Shown here: positions 8,501 to 18,257 of the stretch, in pieces
Numbering within the stretch: position 1 is the stretch's first letter
Layout: every line of letters starts with the position of its first letter
Source of the DNA: Ignavibacteriales bacterium
GTDB taxonomy: Bacteria > Bacteroidota > Ignavibacteria > Ignavibacteriales > Ignavibacteriaceae
DNA length: 64,000 nucleotides
Direction: 5' to 3'
Assembly: GCA_015709675.1 (NCBI GenBank)
Contig: CP054182.1
Coordinates: 1,653,448-1,717,447 of the forward strand
The notes under the pieces: model-generated
Database searches by the model: none
Told to the model about the DNA's origin: nothing
The model's input: the letters and a program-made list of their open reading frames with translations, nothing else
Position numbers and translations under genes: made by a program

Positions 8501-10975
8501 TCCATTTCATGGTATGTTAATCCTGATGCGCGCAAGATGCTTGTGGCAAAGCTTCTGGCAGACGGATATCTTGAGAACTATGAGGTTACTTTCAAGAGGT
8601 ATGGAACAGGTGAACCACGGGAATGCCTGGTATCGTTTATTCCGATAATGTATAATGATCAGGATTGTCTTGTCGGATCAATCATTGATATCACCGATCT
8701 GAAACGCATTCAGGAAGAACTTGCGGTAGCAAAGCAGAATGCCGAAGCCGCAACGGTGGCAAAGAGCCAGTTCCTTGCAACCATGTCCCATGAAATCAGA
8801 ACTCCGATGAATGCTATCATCGGACTTTCACATCTCGCACTGAAAACCAGCCTGAATCCAAAACAGCTTGACTACCTTATTAAAATTGAGAGATCAGCTC
8901 AGGCACTGCTTGGTATTATTAATGATATCCTTGATTTCTCAAAAATTGAAGCAGGCCGTCTTTCTATTGAACACGCGGACTTTGATCTTGAACACGTCAT
9001 GGACTCAGTTGCAAACCTTGTTTCGCAGAAGGCACAGGAAAAAGGGCTTGAGTTCAGTATTCATATCGCCAATGAGGTACCGCTCAATCTTGTTGGTGAC
9101 TCGCTGCGCATAGGACAAATAATTACCAACTATTGCAGCAACGCTGTCAAATTTACACCGGCGGGAGATATCATCGTCTCCGCGGAAGTGCATGAATGGA
9201 TTGATGAGGAAACAGTCAAACTGAAATTCTTTGTAAAAGATACCGGAATCGGCATGACGCCGGATCAGAAGGCAAAGATGTTTCAGAAGTTTTCTCAGGC
9301 GGACAGTTCAACAACCAGGAAATTTGGCGGAACGGGTCTTGGACTTGCGATTTCAAAATCGCTTGCCGAACTGATGGGGGGTGAGGTCTGGCTTGAAAGT
9401 GAATTCGGTGGCGGCAGCACTTTTTACTTTACCGCTGTGCTCGGTGTCCAGAAAGAACAGAAGCGTGATGAATATATACCATCAGTTGACCTGAGAGGCT
9501 TAAATGTTCTTGTTGTGGATGATAATCAGACATCACGCGAAATTCTGTACGAAGCTCTTGAATCGTTCTCTTTCAAAGTGACGCTTGCTACTTCCGGAAA
9601 AGAAGCGCTCGGGCTTATTGCTGCAAACAGACAGCATCCTTTTGATCTCGTTATTATGGACTGGATTATGCCTGAGATGGACGGACTTGAAACCTCTAAG
9701 GCAATTTTTGAACATGCATCAACCAAGATTCCTACCATTATTATGGTGACCGCATTTGGCAGGGAAGAGGTTGCTGAGAAAGCTCACCAGATTGGCATCA
9801 AAGGATTTCTTAATAAGCCGGTAAGCCATTCACACCTGTTCGATACTATTATGGAGGTATTTGGCAAGGAAGTTCGCACAACGCGTAAACGTTCTGAAAA
9901 AGGAATGAAGCACAAAGAAGCGCTTGAAAAGATCAAGGGTGCGCTTATTCTGCTTACGGAGGACAATGAAATTAATCAGCAGGTGGCTGTTGAACTGTTC
10001 GAGCAGGCAGGACTCCGCGTTGATATTGCCAACAATGGCAGGGAGGCACTGGAGAAAATCTCAGAGTCAGGCAGTCCGTCAAAATATGATATTGTTCTGA
10101 TGGATCTCCAGATGCCTGTTATGGATGGATATACAGCAACAACCGAAATAAGAAAGCTTAATGGCTATAAAGATCTTCCTATTGTTGCCATGACGGCTGA
10201 TGCAATGGTAGGCATCAGGGAAAAATGCCTTGATGTTGGGATGATGGATTTTGTTACAAAACCAATTGATCCCGATGAGGTATTTGGCTGTCTGGTTAAA
10301 TGGATAAAACCCGGTGAGCGCGATGTTTCAGATCTGCCGGACATGACAAAGCGGCAAGATGTATATCTGGAAATTCCTGACTTTAAGAACATCAATATTG
10401 TAAACGGTCTGCACCGCGTTGGAGGAAACAGAAAATTATACATTGAACTGCTGGAGAAATTCTTTAATAACAACAGTAATGTAGTTGTTCAGATTACTGA
10501 AGCGATACAACAGGGCAACCAGGAACTTGCTGTAAGGCTTGCGCACACGGTGAAGGGTGTTGCCGGTAATCTTGGAGCTGAAAAACTGCAGCAGAGAGCA
10601 ATGGAACTGGAATCTTCACTGAAGCGTGAACTGAATGGAAGCCAGGAGATTCTGCAGGCTTTTGAGCAGGAACTCCGGCCTGTGCTGGCTGAACTGAACG
10701 AATGGATTTCGGGTAAGGCAAGTGAAGTCCAGGAAGATGACACCATTCAGCTTGATATGAGCAAACTGACTGAAAAGCTCAGAGAGCTAAAATCGCTTCT
10801 TGATGACAATGAGGTTCTGGCAAAGGATAAGATAGATGAAATCAACCATATTTCCGGAGCGGGCCATATCCGCAAGCAGCTTGATGCGATGACAGCAAAT
10901 ATTAAAAACTATGATTTTGATGAGGCGGTTTCACAGTTTGACTCCCTGACTAAGGAATTACAAATCACATTGTAA
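5594..10975 (+). CDS. Large hybrid sensor histidine kinase (Cache, HAMP, 5 PAS, HisKA, HATPase, 2 receivers, HPt)
   Basis: This is a complete phosphorelay in one chain of 1,793 residues. Order: membrane helix (about 12-30); extracytoplasmic Cache-like sensor (35-300); second helix (309-332); HAMP; five PAS domains starting near 396, 551, 677, 802 and 928, with a coiled coil between the first two; HisKA with [14 protein letters not shown] (His1066); HATPase with DTGIGM and GTGLGL boxes; first receiver (acidic pair Asp1309-1310, phosphoacceptor Asp1356); second receiver (Asp1504); and HPt with LAHTVKG (His1651). All key residues are present, so it should autophosphorylate and pass phosphate through receiver and HPt to an outside receiver. 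The extracytoplasmic part senses a ligand and the PAS domains may sense redox or small molecules. A bacteriohemerythrin and a receiver-phosphatase follow directly and are likely partners. Confidence 0.93.
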   Translation: MNIKIKSIRSKLLLSIIPVIVILSLLTGYITNRFVIESQKESIDRFMSVYCEDYARQIEDNITQIALIAEYTAEFVSHSDRLSEQDAYLYLEGNIGKNYLLLGSRITLEPSANGGIKRLYSVSQIDGKFVRSELSSEIDYTQSEETWYQVPKKEGRAIWGEPFVDRETGKLCSRYSVPIYKNGKFFGVASTRIDLTHFRDFTRETFYKTTNFVIISQKGQFIYHPSLKRILKDNMLTVQGSSVNPGQLHAQAEKMIRGEKGKVLLDIDDEVDQRLWAYYHPIVIGKDQHWSISISVREDEILKEIRKNSRNILIANLAFSVLMFIIVLYISSGITRPVNLFIQGVNKIRASRIKRPVEIKSNDEIGELASAFNEMITDVAHKEQELAELTHRFNFAFQATNEGIYDWDIHTGQIYFSDRMYAMYGYEPGEFQPTVERWKSLSHPSSVDVVQKAIHDALDGSGTFEVEYQAVKKSGELFWVLIRGMVVETNEIGKARRIVGTHADITARKKAEIELLALNTSLEQRIAERTRSLEETLRSLNDSTASLHSVNIALNDAAIVSKSDLKGTIIDVNDEFCRVSLYTRDELIGKNHNIINSGYHPSEFFKEMWATIGRGQVWRGQIRNKRKDGTFYWVDSVISPILGENGKPESYLGIRFDITEIKLAEMALFEAEAKSRSLLTSASEGIFGCDIYGNVTFINPSALKMLGYAEDEVMGKSIHELAHHSYSDGSKYFKEHCPMHKSFTEGLASKVDDEVLWRKDGSKFFAAYTSTPLRKGEEIAGSVVIFNDITAKKELDKKLKLIQYGIDNAKDSICFIDPSTGIILDANIHAYGSLGFSREEIIGRKFWYFDINFVRENWHAFIDRLKSGEKITYESSLCSKDEVIIPVEINCSYFEFEGSGYFVAFTHDITERKKAELLLRSSKEAADRIVDAIPIPTAVTRIADGAIQRANTAMAEFHKVKPEDFEGMKSISWYVNPDARKMLVAKLLADGYLENYEVTFKRYGTGEPRECLVSFIPIMYNDQDCLVGSIIDITDLKRIQEELAVAKQNAEAATVAKSQFLATMSHEIRTPMNAIIGLSHLALKTSLNPKQLDYLIKIERSAQALLGIINDILDFSKIEAGRLSIEHADFDLEHVMDSVANLVSQKAQEKGLEFSIHIANEVPLNLVGDSLRIGQIITNYCSNAVKFTPAGDIIVSAEVHEWIDEETVKLKFFVKDTGIGMTPDQKAKMFQKFSQADSSTTRKFGGTGLGLAISKSLAELMGGEVWLESEFGGGSTFYFTAVLGVQKEQKRDEYIPSVDLRGLNVLVVDDNQTSREILYEALESFSFKVTLATSGKEALGLIAANRQHPFDLVIMDWIMPEMDGLETSKAIFEHASTKIPTIIMVTAFGREEVAEKAHQIGIKGFLNKPVSHSHLFDTIMEVFGKEVRTTRKRSEKGMKHKEALEKIKGALILLTEDNEINQQVAVELFEQAGLRVDIANNGREALEKISESGSPSKYDIVLMDLQMPVMDGYTATTEIRKLNGYKDLPIVAMTADAMVGIREKCLDVGMMDFVTKPIDPDEVFGCLVKWIKPGERDVSDLPDMTKRQDVYLEIPDFKNINIVNGLHRVGGNRKLYIELLEKFFNNNSNVVVQITEAIQQGNQELAVRLAHTVKGVAGNLGAEKLQQRAMELESSLKRELNGSQEILQAFEQELRPVLAELNEWISGKASEVQEDDTIQLDMSKLTEKLRELKSLLDDNEVLAKDKIDEINHISGAGHIRKQLDAMTANIKNYDFDEAVSQFDSLTKELQITL

Positions 10976-11027
10976 AAAACCCGGTAACACATATATACAT
11001 TACAAGAACAAAATAAGGATAACGATC

Positions 11028-11435
11028 ATGGCACTGGTAGAATGGAAGAATGCATACTCAACGAATATTGAGGTTGTGGATAATCAGCATAAGCGGCTGG
11101 TTGGATTTGTGAATGAAATGCATGAAGCGATTCTCATGGGTAAAGGGCAGGCGGTTATGGGGACAATTCTTAATAACCTGGTTGAATATACCGTCTATCA
11201 TTTCTCAACAGAAGAAAAATTCTTTGATGAGTACAATTATCCGGATGCTGAGCTTCATAAGAAGCAGCACAGAGATCTTGTTGAACAGGTGAGCGCTATC
11301 AAAGCAAAGTTTGACGCAGGAGAAAAAGTGCTTACTCTTGATGTTATGAATTTTCTGCGTGACTGGCTTCATGACCACATTCTTGGTTCGGATGTTCATT
11401 TCGGACCTTTTTTAAATAGCAAAGGCGTTCATTAA
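11028..11435 (+). CDS. Bacteriohemerythrin
   Basis: This 135-residue single-domain protein binds O2 at a non-haem di-iron centre. All expected ligands are visible: His21 (DNQH), His58 and Glu62 (YHFSTEE), His77 and His81 (LHKKQH), and His117 and Asp122 (DWLHDHILGSD). The length is normal for the family. The start at 11028 follows an AAGGAT ribosome site. It lies 52 bases after the multi-PAS kinase and before the receiver-phosphatase, so it may deliver or sense oxygen for that system. The oxygen-signalling role is inferred from context. Confidence 0.93.
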   Translation: MALVEWKNAYSTNIEVVDNQHKRLVGFVNEMHEAILMGKGQAVMGTILNNLVEYTVYHFSTEEKFFDEYNYPDAELHKKQHRDLVEQVSAIKAKFDAGEKVLTLDVMNFLRDWLHDHILGSDVHFGPFLNSKGVH

Positions 11436-11440
11436 TTTTA

Positions 11441-11458
11441 GCCGGAGGGTAATCCGGC
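11441..11458 (+). terminator. Hairpin after bacteriohemerythrin gene
   Basis: GCCGGA (11441-11446) and TCCGGC (11453-11458) form a perfect 6-bp stem just past the stop at 11435. No T tract follows, so it may be an attenuating or RNA-stabilising hairpin and not a full terminator. Confidence 0.35.
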
Positions 11459-11549
11459 GTTCTCAATGTAATTAGCAGACGATTAATATCAGCCCAGGAG
11501 ATATTCATCGGTGGCTTAACATATTTTTTAAGCAGAAGGTGAAAGAGTT

Positions 11550-12725
11550 ATGTCTGATATTTCCGGTTCCAGAATTCTCATTGTTGATGATGCTCCAGAG
11601 AATATTGATATTCTCAGCAACGCGCTTCAGAGCTTTAAATGTATTGCTGCCCTGAACGGGGAAAAGGCTCTAAAAATCGCGAAGGGAAGCAATCCGCCTG
11701 ATCTGATCCTGCTGGACATCATGATGCCGGGCATGGATGGTTTTGAGGTTTGCCGCCAGCTAAAGGAGAATCCTGATACACAGGATATACCGGTGATCTT
11801 CATTACTGGGAAGACGGATGTTGAAGATGAGACCCGGGGGCTGGATCTTGGTGCCACCGATTTCATTCCAAAGCCGATCAGCACGCCGGTTGTCTATGCA
11901 CGGGTAAAGAACCATCTTGAGTTTTCCCAGGCGAAAAAGAAGCTCAAAATTCAGTATGAAGAATCAGTTCTGCAGAATAAATTCATTACTGACAGCATCA
12001 ACTATGCAAAAAGAATTCAGACTGCCATACTTCCCAGCGCGGGGGATTTCCAGAATCTTTTTCCTGACAGTTTTCTTCTCTTTCTGCCGAAAGATATCGT
12101 CAGCGGTGATTTCTACTGGTGCGGCGAGCATGAGGGGAAAAAGATTGTAGCGGTTGCTGACTGTACCGGGCATGGCGTGCCGGGGGCGTTCATGTCCATG
12201 ATCGGCAACACCCTCCTGAATGATATTGTATATGCCAAACAAATCTCCAAGCCTGACAGTATCCTGGCAGAGCTTGATTCCGGAATTATTGATGAACTCA
12301 ATAAAGATTTACATGAAGGAACGCTGGACGGCATGGATATATCCGTATGTATGATAGACCAGCAGACTGAAAAAATATATTTTGCCGGTGCTTACCGTCC
12401 CTTGTATTATCAGTATAATGGTGAACTCTTCGAAGTTAAAGGAACAAAAAAATCAATCGGTGATAACAGAAAATCGGTGGTTTTTGAACTGCATGAAATT
12501 CCGTTTCAGAAGAATTTGTTGTTATATCTCTTTTCGGATGGATTTACGGACCAGAATGACTCAGAAGGAAAAAAATTCGGTTCAGGAAAGCTAAAGCAGA
12601 TTCTTTCAGAGCATGCCGATAAAGCTATTCAGGAGCAATTTCAGATTCTGCATAAGGCATTTCTTGAACATAAGAGTTCTGAAGCTCAGAGGGATGATGT
12701 GACCTTTCTCGGAATTCGTATATAA
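11550..12725 (+). CDS. Response regulator with PP2C/SpoIIE-type phosphatase output (RsbU-like)
   Basis: Residues 1-125 are a receiver domain: acidic pair Asp13-14, phosphoacceptor Asp56 in LLLDIMMPGMDG, and KPI near 113. A short helical linker (about 125-160) leads into a PP2C-like serine phosphatase domain with DFYWCGE, VADCTGHGVPGAF and FSDGFTDQ, which carry the metal-binding aspartates. This architecture is known from partner-switching control, where phosphorylation of the receiver turns on dephosphorylation of an anti-sigma-factor antagonist. No antagonist or anti-sigma gene is visible here. It is the third gene of the kinase/hemerythrin group, 114 bases after the hemerythrin, and is a natural receiver for the kinase's HPt. 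Confidence 0.9.
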   Translation: MSDISGSRILIVDDAPENIDILSNALQSFKCIAALNGEKALKIAKGSNPPDLILLDIMMPGMDGFEVCRQLKENPDTQDIPVIFITGKTDVEDETRGLDLGATDFIPKPISTPVVYARVKNHLEFSQAKKKLKIQYEESVLQNKFITDSINYAKRIQTAILPSAGDFQNLFPDSFLLFLPKDIVSGDFYWCGEHEGKKIVAVADCTGHGVPGAFMSMIGNTLLNDIVYAKQISKPDSILAELDSGIIDELNKDLHEGTLDGMDISVCMIDQQTEKIYFAGAYRPLYYQYNGELFEVKGTKKSIGDNRKSVVFELHEIPFQKNLLLYLFSDGFTDQNDSEGKKFGSGKLKQILSEHADKAIQEQFQILHKAFLEHKSSEAQRDDVTFLGIRI

Positions 12726-12737
12726 GTCTTCCGGCAG

Positions 12738-13973
12738 TTACGGGATTGGTGCCTCGCTCGCGGCGGCATTTCCCGCAATCCAGCCGGTAGTCCAGCATGC
12801 CTGGAAGTTGAATCCTCCGGTAACCGCGTCTATATCAAGCAGTTCGCCCGTGAAATAGATATTCTTGTGAAGTCTGCTTTCCATAGTTGAAAAGTTGATC
12901 TGTTTTAAGGAAACTCCGCCGCAGGTTACAAACTCTTCCTTAAAGGTGCTTTTGCCGTTTGCCTGCAGTTTCTGGCAGCAGAGCAGACCGGAAAGAACAT
13001 GCAGTTTTTTCTGTGATATATCTTTCAGCTGCAGCGATTCGGAAATCTCCGCACTTTCAAGAAACCGTTTCCAGAGTTTTATCGCCAGTCCGTAAGGTGA
13101 CCTGGCGGAGAGCTTTTGCACCGGCTGATCCTCTTTCAGCTTAAGCAGTTCAGAATATACCTGATCCTGGTTTCTTCCGCTGAGCCAGTTTACGGAAAGA
13201 GTGAACTGGTAATTTATTTCATTCAGAATTCTTGCACCCCAGGCAGAAAGTTTAAGAACGGCCGGTCCGCTTAAGCCCCAGTGAGTGATTAGCAGCGGTC
13301 CGGATTGTTTCAGTCTGGTTCCCTCGACCGAGACGACTGCATCTGGCACAGAAATACCCTGAAGTCCTTCAAGGAATGGAGCGGTAATGTTAAAGGTGAA
13401 TAATGAAGGAACCGGGGGTTCAATTTGATAACCAATCTCAGCCAGAATTACCATCAGACCGGAAGAACTTCCGGCTGACAAAATTACCCGGTCTGCTGAA
13501 AATTTTTTACCGCCGGTAAACTCTAATTCCCAGCCCGATTTTCCTCCGTCCAGCGGGGTTAGGCATGATAACTCCTGTTGTGTTTGAACTGGTACGGACA
13601 AATTTTCTGTTCTTTCCAAAAAACAATTGATAATCTCTGCCGAAGTGTTTCCGGATGGAAACATTCTGCCGTCGGATTCGGCAACGATCTTTACCCCAAA
13701 CCTGCCAAACCATTCGATGGTGTCTTTGGGCTGAAACCGGGTAAAGGGGGAGAGCAGCTCTTTACCGCCTCTGGGGTAGAATCCGGTCAGCTGGCGCGGG
13801 TCAAAACAGGCATGGGTTACATTGCATCTGCCTCCTCCTGAAATCCTCACTTTTGAGAGCAGTTTGGTGGTTTTTTCGAATAGTGCTACCTCGCTAGCCG
13901 GACTGGCCTCTTTTGCGGTAATTGCCGCAAAAAAGCCTGAAGCTCCTCCTCCGATGACGGCTATTTTTGGCAT
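12738..13973 (-). CDS. NAD(P)/FAD-dependent oxidoreductase, HI0933/YhiN family
   Basis: The 411-residue protein begins with a Rossmann FAD-binding motif (AVIGGGASGFFAA). RISGGGRCNVTH and the later SDGRMFP segment follow, which are signatures of the HI0933-like flavoprotein family. A C-terminal AGE-type stretch (YFTGELLDIDAVTGGFN) closes the FAD site. Characterised members are few; some reduce bile-acid or conjugated double-bond substrates (BaiN), and most have unknown substrates. It is cytoplasmic, with no signal peptide. It converges with the phosphatase gene, the two stops being about 12 bases apart. Confidence 0.9.
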   Translation of the reverse strand: MPKIAVIGGGASGFFAAITAKEASPASEVALFEKTTKLLSKVRISGGGRCNVTHACFDPRQLTGFYPRGGKELLSPFTRFQPKDTIEWFGRFGVKIVAESDGRMFPSGNTSAEIINCFLERTENLSVPVQTQQELSCLTPLDGGKSGWELEFTGGKKFSADRVILSAGSSSGLMVILAEIGYQIEPPVPSLFTFNITAPFLEGLQGISVPDAVVSVEGTRLKQSGPLLITHWGLSGPAVLKLSAWGARILNEINYQFTLSVNWLSGRNQDQVYSELLKLKEDQPVQKLSARSPYGLAIKLWKRFLESAEISESLQLKDISQKKLHVLSGLLCCQKLQANGKSTFKEEFVTCGGVSLKQINFSTMESRLHKNIYFTGELLDIDAVTGGFNFQACWTTGWIAGNAAASEAPIP

Positions 13974-14142
13974 ACTCTGCTCAACACGGAAAAACCTGAA
14001 ATTTCATGCAACAAATATAACCCCGCCAATCAGGAATTGAATCCGGATGCCGGAGGATAACGGATTGAGTTTTTATGTAATTTAGAGTATTAGAAATAAT
14101 CTGCTTTGGCAGTCTGTCACCTTTATGAAAAGGAGAATAATC

Positions 14143-16542
14143 ATGAAAAAAGTTTTCCTGTTCCTGCTATTAACCGGAGCCTTGTTTGCACAAAACACAC
14201 TTACCGGACAAATCCATGGTAAAGTTATTGCGGGCAATTCATATGTCTCCGGTGCTTTGGTGGAAGCATTCGGGCTCAGCCCTGCTTCGGGGGACTCTAT
14301 GCTGTTTACTGCAACTTCGGGAAACACCGGTGATTATAGTTTCCCGGCACTTCCTTCGGGTATATATTATCTGAAGGCAAGATATAACGGCGCATCTTCC
14401 CAGCAGGCCGGACCTTTTGCCATTCAGCCTGGTATAATACTTCAGAATATAAATCTCTATCTCTCCTCAACCGGAGTAATCACCAATTCCGTTTCAGGTA
14501 TCATCTTTGATGCTGTTACAAATACCCCAATACCGGGTGCGGCTGTTACCTTAACCGGTAATGCTGCAGGTATTATATATAGAACGCAGGCAAATATTTC
14601 AGGGGAATACAAATTTCAGAACATCACCCCGGGAAGCTATCTGCTTGAAGCTTCAGCGCCTGGATATCAGACAACTTCACTTCTTGCCTACCTGAATATC
14701 CAGAACGGCACGTTTCTGACCGGTGTTAATATGGCCCTGATGCCTGTTACTACAACAGGTGTTTTTTTCGGAGGGCATGTAAGAGAAGGCGGGATGATTA
14801 CTGTGGTTATTCCTATTCCCGGTGCACACATCTCTCTCATGCGGCTGAGCACAACGCCCGACTCAATTACCTTCCATGCTGTATCTGATTCAACCGGCAG
14901 ATTCAGATTTCCGGTAGTTCCGACAGGGACCTACCGCTTGGTTGCTGAGAAGTCGGGGTATCTGAGGAAAGTGGTTGAAAATCTGCAGATAACACAGAAT
15001 ACTGATAATTATATCATTCCTCTGGAACCGCAGGGAACCAATACCGGCGGAAAAGTTAAAGGAACGGTTTCTTTTGACGGCACTAACCTTCCGGTCGCAC
15101 AGGCAAAAATTGAATTTCTTCCTCTGAACATGCCTCCGGCCGCAACGAATTTTGTTGCCTTTACAGGACCTGAGGGAAGATATGAAAAACAGCTTCCTGC
15201 AGGAGCGTATGTTGTCTCCTGTTCATATATCAACTCTGCGGGGGTTGTATATAAAGAGTATTTCGACAATAAACTGCAGGTAACCGAAGCTGATATTGTA
15301 AGTGTTCTCCCGGGGCAGGTGAAGGAAAACATCAATTTCGGAATTCCGGGTGTTCAGAATCCGCCAATGGTTGTTCTGAAAGGTACTGTGCGTGACACGG
15401 TAAATAATCCTGTTCCTCAGGCAATGGTTACTCTCTGGATACTTAATGATTCTCTGCGTCTGACTACCATGAGCGGACCTGACGGCAATTATCATTTTTC
15501 ACTGACTAATCACCCCGCAATGAATGTCGGCTACAGAGTTTCCGCGCAGAAAGAAGGATTCAAAGCAGAGTTTTATAATAACAAGCCAACTTTTGCTCTG
15601 GCCGATGTTATTGTCATTCATGGCGATACCGTTGTTGCCGGAATAGACTTCTCACTTGAGCCGCTTCTGAGTCCTGGCCCATCATCAATAAGCGGATTTG
15701 TTTATCAGGAGGACGGAACAACCCCGATTGCAAATGCTTTTGTGATTGCATCAAAACGCCCGACAGGCGAAATTCTGTTTACCTTCTCAGGCGGAAACGG
15801 TTCATACAGTTTTGCCAATGTAAGCCCGGGAGGATATTATATACTCTTTGCCGCGACAGGATTTGTTCCCGAGTTTTATAATAATGCACAGATGTGGGAA
15901 CAGGCAGCCCTTATACCGGCATCAGGTGCTGTTACAGGAATTAACGGAACACTCGCGGCTATTGTTTCGAATAATAACCCTGGTATTGTTGCCGGCACGA
16001 TCACTACAGCTGAGGGGCAGCCTCTTTCTGAAGTCTATGTCTCAGTCGTGAATGAAACCGGACAAGTGATCGGATACGCATTCAGTGATGCTTCCGGAAA
16101 TTATTCTGTGACCGGACTTGCTCAGGGTACCTATACGGTTCAGGCAAGCAAGGTACAGTTTAACAGTTTCAGCCAGAATATGGTATATAATCCTGATGCA
16201 GGTCTGACCCATCTTATGAATATATCACTGAGCTCTTCACCGGCAGATATTGGTTCAGATGATGGTGATATTCCGGAGAAATTCACTCTGCTCAGCAACT
16301 ATCCGAATCCCTTCAATCCGTCAACGGTAATTGAGTTCACGCTTGCCGGGAGGAGTGATATTACCCTTACGGTATATGATCTTTTTGGAAGAGAAATCGC
16401 AGTACTCGCTTCAGGCAGTTATTCAGCAGGCAGACATACTGTTTCATTTGACGGCAGCAATCTTTCAAGCGGAGTATATATCTATAAGCTTAGCAATGGC
16501 AAGGGACAGAATATAACGAGAAAGATGACACTGCTGAAATAA
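14143..16542 (+). CDS. Secreted multi-domain protein of carboxypeptidase-regulatory-like repeats with T9SS sorting domain
   Basis: The start at 14143 directly follows an AGGAGAA ribosome site and gives a normal signal peptide (MKKVFLFLLLTGALFA). About seven beta-sandwich repeats of roughly 90-100 residues follow. Each carries the G.V.D...PIPGA.V.L pattern and the GSY.F..I.PG.Y.L.A...GY pattern of carboxypeptidase-regulatory-like (CNA-B/prealbumin-like) domains. No peptidase or glycosidase domain is present. The last 80 residues open with NYPNPFNPSTVIEFTL and end GVYIYKLSNG.....KMTLLK, a type A T9SS C-terminal domain. The protein should cross the outer membrane through T9SS and be anchored at the cell surface or released. 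It may be an adhesin or a stalk for other proteins; its ligand is unknown. Confidence 0.85.
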   Translation: MKKVFLFLLLTGALFAQNTLTGQIHGKVIAGNSYVSGALVEAFGLSPASGDSMLFTATSGNTGDYSFPALPSGIYYLKARYNGASSQQAGPFAIQPGIILQNINLYLSSTGVITNSVSGIIFDAVTNTPIPGAAVTLTGNAAGIIYRTQANISGEYKFQNITPGSYLLEASAPGYQTTSLLAYLNIQNGTFLTGVNMALMPVTTTGVFFGGHVREGGMITVVIPIPGAHISLMRLSTTPDSITFHAVSDSTGRFRFPVVPTGTYRLVAEKSGYLRKVVENLQITQNTDNYIIPLEPQGTNTGGKVKGTVSFDGTNLPVAQAKIEFLPLNMPPAATNFVAFTGPEGRYEKQLPAGAYVVSCSYINSAGVVYKEYFDNKLQVTEADIVSVLPGQVKENINFGIPGVQNPPMVVLKGTVRDTVNNPVPQAMVTLWILNDSLRLTTMSGPDGNYHFSLTNHPAMNVGYRVSAQKEGFKAEFYNNKPTFALADVIVIHGDTVVAGIDFSLEPLLSPGPSSISGFVYQEDGTTPIANAFVIASKRPTGEILFTFSGGNGSYSFANVSPGGYYILFAATGFVPEFYNNAQMWEQAALIPASGAVTGINGTLAAIVSNNNPGIVAGTITTAEGQPLSEVYVSVVNETGQVIGYAFSDASGNYSVTGLAQGTYTVQASKVQFNSFSQNMVYNPDAGLTHLMNISLSSSPADIGSDDGDIPEKFTLLSNYPNPFNPSTVIEFTLAGRSDITLTVYDLFGREIAVLASGSYSAGRHTVSFDGSNLSSGVYIYKLSNGKGQNITRKMTLLK

Positions 16543-16544
16543 TT

Positions 16545-16565
16545 ATGAATTATTAAGTATTAGAT
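16545..16565. repeat. Degenerate heptanucleotide array, left border of ORF island
   Basis: Three successive 7-base units read ATGAATT, ATTAAGT and ATTAGAT. The first equals the unit repeated at 18220-18233 on the other side of the 506-residue ORF, and its complement is repeated at 18794-18821. Low complexity keeps this call modest. Confidence 0.4.
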
Positions 16566-16580
16566 AACGAGTTAAATTCT

Positions 16581-16589
16581 TTGCAAAAG
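16581..16589. repeat. 9-bp inverted repeat flanking the 506-residue ORF (left copy)
   Basis: TTGCAAAAG here is the exact reverse complement of CTTTTGCAA at 18139-18147. The two lie 22 bases past the stop and 8 bases before the start of the enclosed ORF. They may be short terminal repeats, but the right copy overlaps the ribosome site and nine bases is near chance. Confidence 0.25.
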
Positions 16590-16610
16590 TGAAAGAAAAA
16601 TTATATGAGT

Positions 16611-18131
16611 TTAGGCAACCTTACTGAGAATAGCCGGTAACTCTAATTCCCGTATATAAAGACCACAAGGAATCGTGCTGAGTCCCAGTTTTGTTATATG
16701 GTAACAATGGGTATTCGGCACTTTTTCTATAAGGTTGTGTTTTCTCAGACGAGTTAGTATACGTGATACTTTTGCAGAACTGTAGTTATCACCGAGATTC
16801 TCACGCAAGGTTTTGTTTCTGATTCCATTGAGGGCATTACTACCACAATGAACAGCAATAAGCACATCCTGTTCCTGCTTGTCAAAGAAGTTTATCCCTT
16901 TAACTGAGCGGCCATTATCTTTGAGGGGATTGCTGAGTTGTTCTAAATTCATTCTCCCGGCTGAGGTATCATCGAAGGAGGCAAGAAAATCAAGGTATCT
17001 GCTGTTTACCGCTGTACACTCTTTCCTGAGCGGATGGATACTGTAAATACTCTTTTTCATCTCTGCTTTTTTCCAGGTGATTGTTCCCTGACGGGTTTTC
17101 ACCATGCGATAGATTCTAAATGCTTTGATATTATTCACCGTCGTCTCAATGCGGAGAACTCCTGGAGCTTTATCATACATTTTAACACTATTTGCACCAA
17201 TAGCGTGCTTAACGCGAGTTCCATGAATCATTTTATTATAATGAGTAGTGACTTCCTGTTCATAATGAGCAGCAAGCGACCGGTTAAAAAAGGTAGCTAT
17301 GTTACCTGGTTTGACCAAATGAATACATCTGAGGATTAATTCGTCGTAAAGATGTTTCATTCGATGCTTGTCCTTGAAGACAATATCGGTGGCATATTCT
17401 GCCTGAGTAAAAGTCCACTCCGGCCACTGGCGATATTCGGCAAAAACCGGGAGATATCGCCGCATAAATGCTTTCAGCCCGGAGTGTAAATTACCTGCAC
17501 TGATTTTATCACTGAGTTTTTGTGCTTTCTGAAAATCACTTAGGTAGGTAAAGACATTATCCTGAAGAATATACATGATCCGGTTCTTACGGAGTTTATA
17601 AGCCAGAAGATTATGACCGTTAAAATACAACTGAACTTTGCAAGGCAGCCAGGTAGGAATACGAATAAAGCAAAGTCCAAGATATTTATCTAAGAAATAC
17701 AAATAATAATGCAGGCATTTTGAGGATCGCGCACGAACATCTCCGGTATGAGTGATCTTGTTCCAGGTGGTCTGATATCCGTCGCAAGATTCCATAATTG
17801 AGAAAATCGCAACAATGCCTTGCTTGAGGTTCTTTTCAGAAATGATTTTTTTGACTGTATTTTCTTTGTTGACCAGTCTCGGACTCCTGATATAGACAAT
17901 AGGAACCCGGGTTTTTGCACTAAGAGTCTCCATTTGTGCATTAATTTTATCACGGACGGATTTAGCAAATTTCGTATAGTCCACAAACTTGATCTTGTGT
18001 TTGAGCAAAAAAAATTTCATTGCTCCCGGATATCTCCAGCCTGGCATTGTTCCACTGATAATAATCCGGTCAAAACAACTTACAACACCGAGAATATTGT
18101 CTTTATATTTTTCCAGAAAAGCCGAGAACAT
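16611..18131 (-). CDS. Uncharacterised 506-residue protein with C-terminal winged-helix-like region; possible multicopy/mobile family
   Basis: The protein starts at 18131 after an AAAGGA ribosome site. Its opening (FLEKYKDNILGVVSCFDRI) and internal stretches (KCLHYYLYFLDKYLGL, PTWLPCKVQLYFNGHN, QAEYATDIVFKD, VKMYDKAPGVLRIETTVNN) match my memory of a widespread family of about 400-550 residues. That family is usually annotated only as hypothetical and is often multicopy. The last 90 residues (about 415-500) look like a winged helix with an AKVSRILTRLRKHNLIEK recognition segment. I find no DDE, HUH or serine/tyrosine recombinase motif. It is bordered by heptamer arrays and lies beside two palindromic repeat elements, which suggests an accessory or mobile origin. 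Family identity is from memory; mobility is inference. Confidence 0.5.
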   Translation of the reverse strand: MFSAFLEKYKDNILGVVSCFDRIIISGTMPGWRYPGAMKFFLLKHKIKFVDYTKFAKSVRDKINAQMETLSAKTRVPIVYIRSPRLVNKENTVKKIISEKNLKQGIVAIFSIMESCDGYQTTWNKITHTGDVRARSSKCLHYYLYFLDKYLGLCFIRIPTWLPCKVQLYFNGHNLLAYKLRKNRIMYILQDNVFTYLSDFQKAQKLSDKISAGNLHSGLKAFMRRYLPVFAEYRQWPEWTFTQAEYATDIVFKDKHRMKHLYDELILRCIHLVKPGNIATFFNRSLAAHYEQEVTTHYNKMIHGTRVKHAIGANSVKMYDKAPGVLRIETTVNNIKAFRIYRMVKTRQGTITWKKAEMKKSIYSIHPLRKECTAVNSRYLDFLASFDDTSAGRMNLEQLSNPLKDNGRSVKGINFFDKQEQDVLIAVHCGSNALNGIRNKTLRENLGDNYSSAKVSRILTRLRKHNLIEKVPNTHCYHITKLGLSTIPCGLYIRELELPAILSKVA

Positions 18132-18219
18132 GAGAATCCTTTTGCAATTGAGTTCTCTATATTACGAAAATTACCGTGAATTTACGTGCTTACCATTTTG
18201 GTTCTGGCTACGCCAGCGT

Positions 18220-18233
18220 ATGAATTATGAATT
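18220..18233. repeat. Two ATGAATT heptamers, right border of ORF island
   Basis: The unit ATGAATT occurs twice in direct succession. Together with 16545-16565 and 18794-18821 it brackets the 506-residue ORF and the palindromic elements. Confidence 0.4.
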
Positions 18234-18257
18234 GCTCTAATCGGTAATTTCTAATTC

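Noticed and set aside
16611-18131. Known transposase or RAYT gene
   Set aside because: No DDE, HUH or recombinase motif could be found, so I do not assign it to a known transposase class.
16581-18147. Defined terminal inverted repeats of an insertion sequence
   Set aside because: The 9-bp pair is too short and one copy overlaps the ribosome site, so I list it only as a weak feature and do not define an element from it.
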